DNA of 5,561 nt, taken from NCBI GenBank assembly GCA_947175805.1, contig CAMWOF010000177.1, forward strand, positions 1-5,561, in the 5' to 3' direction. The position numbers and the translations under genes are program-made. The number at the start of each line of letters is the position of its first letter. Within the stretch, counting starts at the first letter, position 1. Of this stretch, positions 5,144 through 5,561 are shown piece after piece. The DNA is from an uncultured Clostridiaceae bacterium (GTDB lineage: Bacteria > Bacillota > Clostridia > Lachnospirales > Lachnospiraceae). The notes under the pieces are model-generated. The model searched no databases. It was given only the letters and a program-made list of their open reading frames with translations, and had not been told where the DNA came from.

Positions 5144-5561
5144 TTACGCATCTATGCGAATGTTTTTTTCCTCTTCTCTCCAATTACACCTGTCCTTAGC
5201 GCTGCACATAAAACAATTTCTGGAAAGCCGATCCGCCCTGTGCAGATATTCTGCCAAAGGTGTCCGCTTAAGCTTTGCATTGTGCCTGTGGGCGCCAATT
5301 GCCTCACAGATGATATCATTCTCCGCCTGGGAAAAGCCGTGTTTTTCCAGAAAAAGCGCAGCCAGGCTTTTTCCCGCCTCATGATGGGGAATTTCCTGTT
5401 CGTACTGCGCTACCCTTCCCAAATCATGCAGCAACGCCGCCGAATAAAAAAGCTCCTTATCTAAGGGCTCCCCTTCTTCCAATATCAAAATATATCCAAT
5501 CCTTGCCACATCCAGGCAATGCTGCAATCCGTGCTTACAAAAAATACGGTCTCTTTCCAAC
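5144..5561 (-). CDS. HD-domain phosphohydrolase, partial (N-terminus beyond right edge)
   Basis: HD-superfamily proteins are metal-dependent phosphohydrolases, usually acting on nucleotides or phosphate esters. Here 138 residues up to the TAA at 5146-5144 are visible. Numbering from the TTG at 5560-5558, the metal-binding set is present: H14 in HGLQHCLDVARI (10-21), H45-D46 in ALLHDLGR (42-49), the HH pair at 59-60, H91 in IGAHRH and D110 in RADRLSR. The tail has C116-x2-C119-x5-C125 (NCFMCSAKDRCNW), possibly a metal or iron-sulfur site, an arrangement I associate with a Lachnospiraceae HD family. The frame is open to the right edge, and the TTG there is probably internal, because a leading helix before ERDRIFCKH is usual. 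The gene is upstream of folP, and HD genes next to folate genes are familiar in Clostridia from memory, so a role in dihydroneopterin triphosphate dephosphorylation is conceivable. That is inference; the substrate cannot be read from sequence. Confidence 0.88.
   Translation of the reverse strand, partial: LERDRIFCKHGLQHCLDVARIGYILILEEGEPLDKELFYSAALLHDLGRVAQYEQEIPHHEAGKSLAALFLEKHGFSQAENDIICEAIGAHRHNAKLKRTPLAEYLHRADRLSRNCFMCSAKDRCNWREEEKNIRIDA

Noticed and set aside
4953..5183. 76-codon minus-strand frame overlapping the HD and 72-residue genes
   Set aside because: It starts at a TTG inside the HD gene, overlaps both neighbours in another frame, and its Lys/Arg-rich product looks like out-of-frame translation.

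Overview
The window comes from a low-to-mid-GC Gram-positive bacterium. The FolB-FolK fusion, the style of the membrane-bound GGDEF-EAL protein and the HD protein with a Cys-rich tail all look like Clostridia, most likely Lachnospiraceae. No species can be named from the sequence alone. Every supported gene is on the minus strand, so transcription runs from the right edge to the left edge.

Layout in transcription order. (1) 5561-5144: C-terminal part of an HD-domain phosphohydrolase, its start lost at the right edge. (2) 5143-4985: a 159-nt gap with imperfect 14-bp repeats and a TATAAT box. (3) 4984-4766: a 72-residue protein of unknown function with a very strong ribosome binding site. (4) 4765-4553: a 213-nt AT-rich gap with a well-formed promoter. 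(5) 4552-2636: a 638-residue membrane protein with about seven transmembrane helices, a degenerate GGDEF domain and an intact EAL domain, predicted to degrade cyclic di-GMP. It is followed by a clear intrinsic terminator at 2613-2580. (6) 2579-2494: a short region with candidate promoter elements. (7) 2493-1606: folP, dihydropteroate synthase. (8) 1616-762: folB-folK fusion. (9) 710-1: pheA, prephenate dehydratase, cut off by the left edge inside its ACT domain.

folP, folB-folK and pheA are tightly packed (an 11-nt overlap or 13-nt gap, then 51 nt) and look like one transcription unit. FolB, FolK and FolP are consecutive steps from dihydroneopterin to dihydropteroate. PheA acts on prephenate and so draws on chorismate, which also feeds p-aminobenzoate, the second substrate of FolP. 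The HD protein may belong functionally with the folate genes, but it is separated from them by the 72-residue gene and the c-di-GMP gene. The c-di-GMP gene has its own promoter and terminator and looks like a self-contained insert in this cluster.

No RNA gene, insertion sequence, CRISPR array, attachment site or recognised riboswitch was found. The points most worth following up are the predicted GTP-binding but non-catalytic GGDEF domain on an active EAL enzyme, the uncharacterised 72-residue gene, and a possible folate role for the HD protein.
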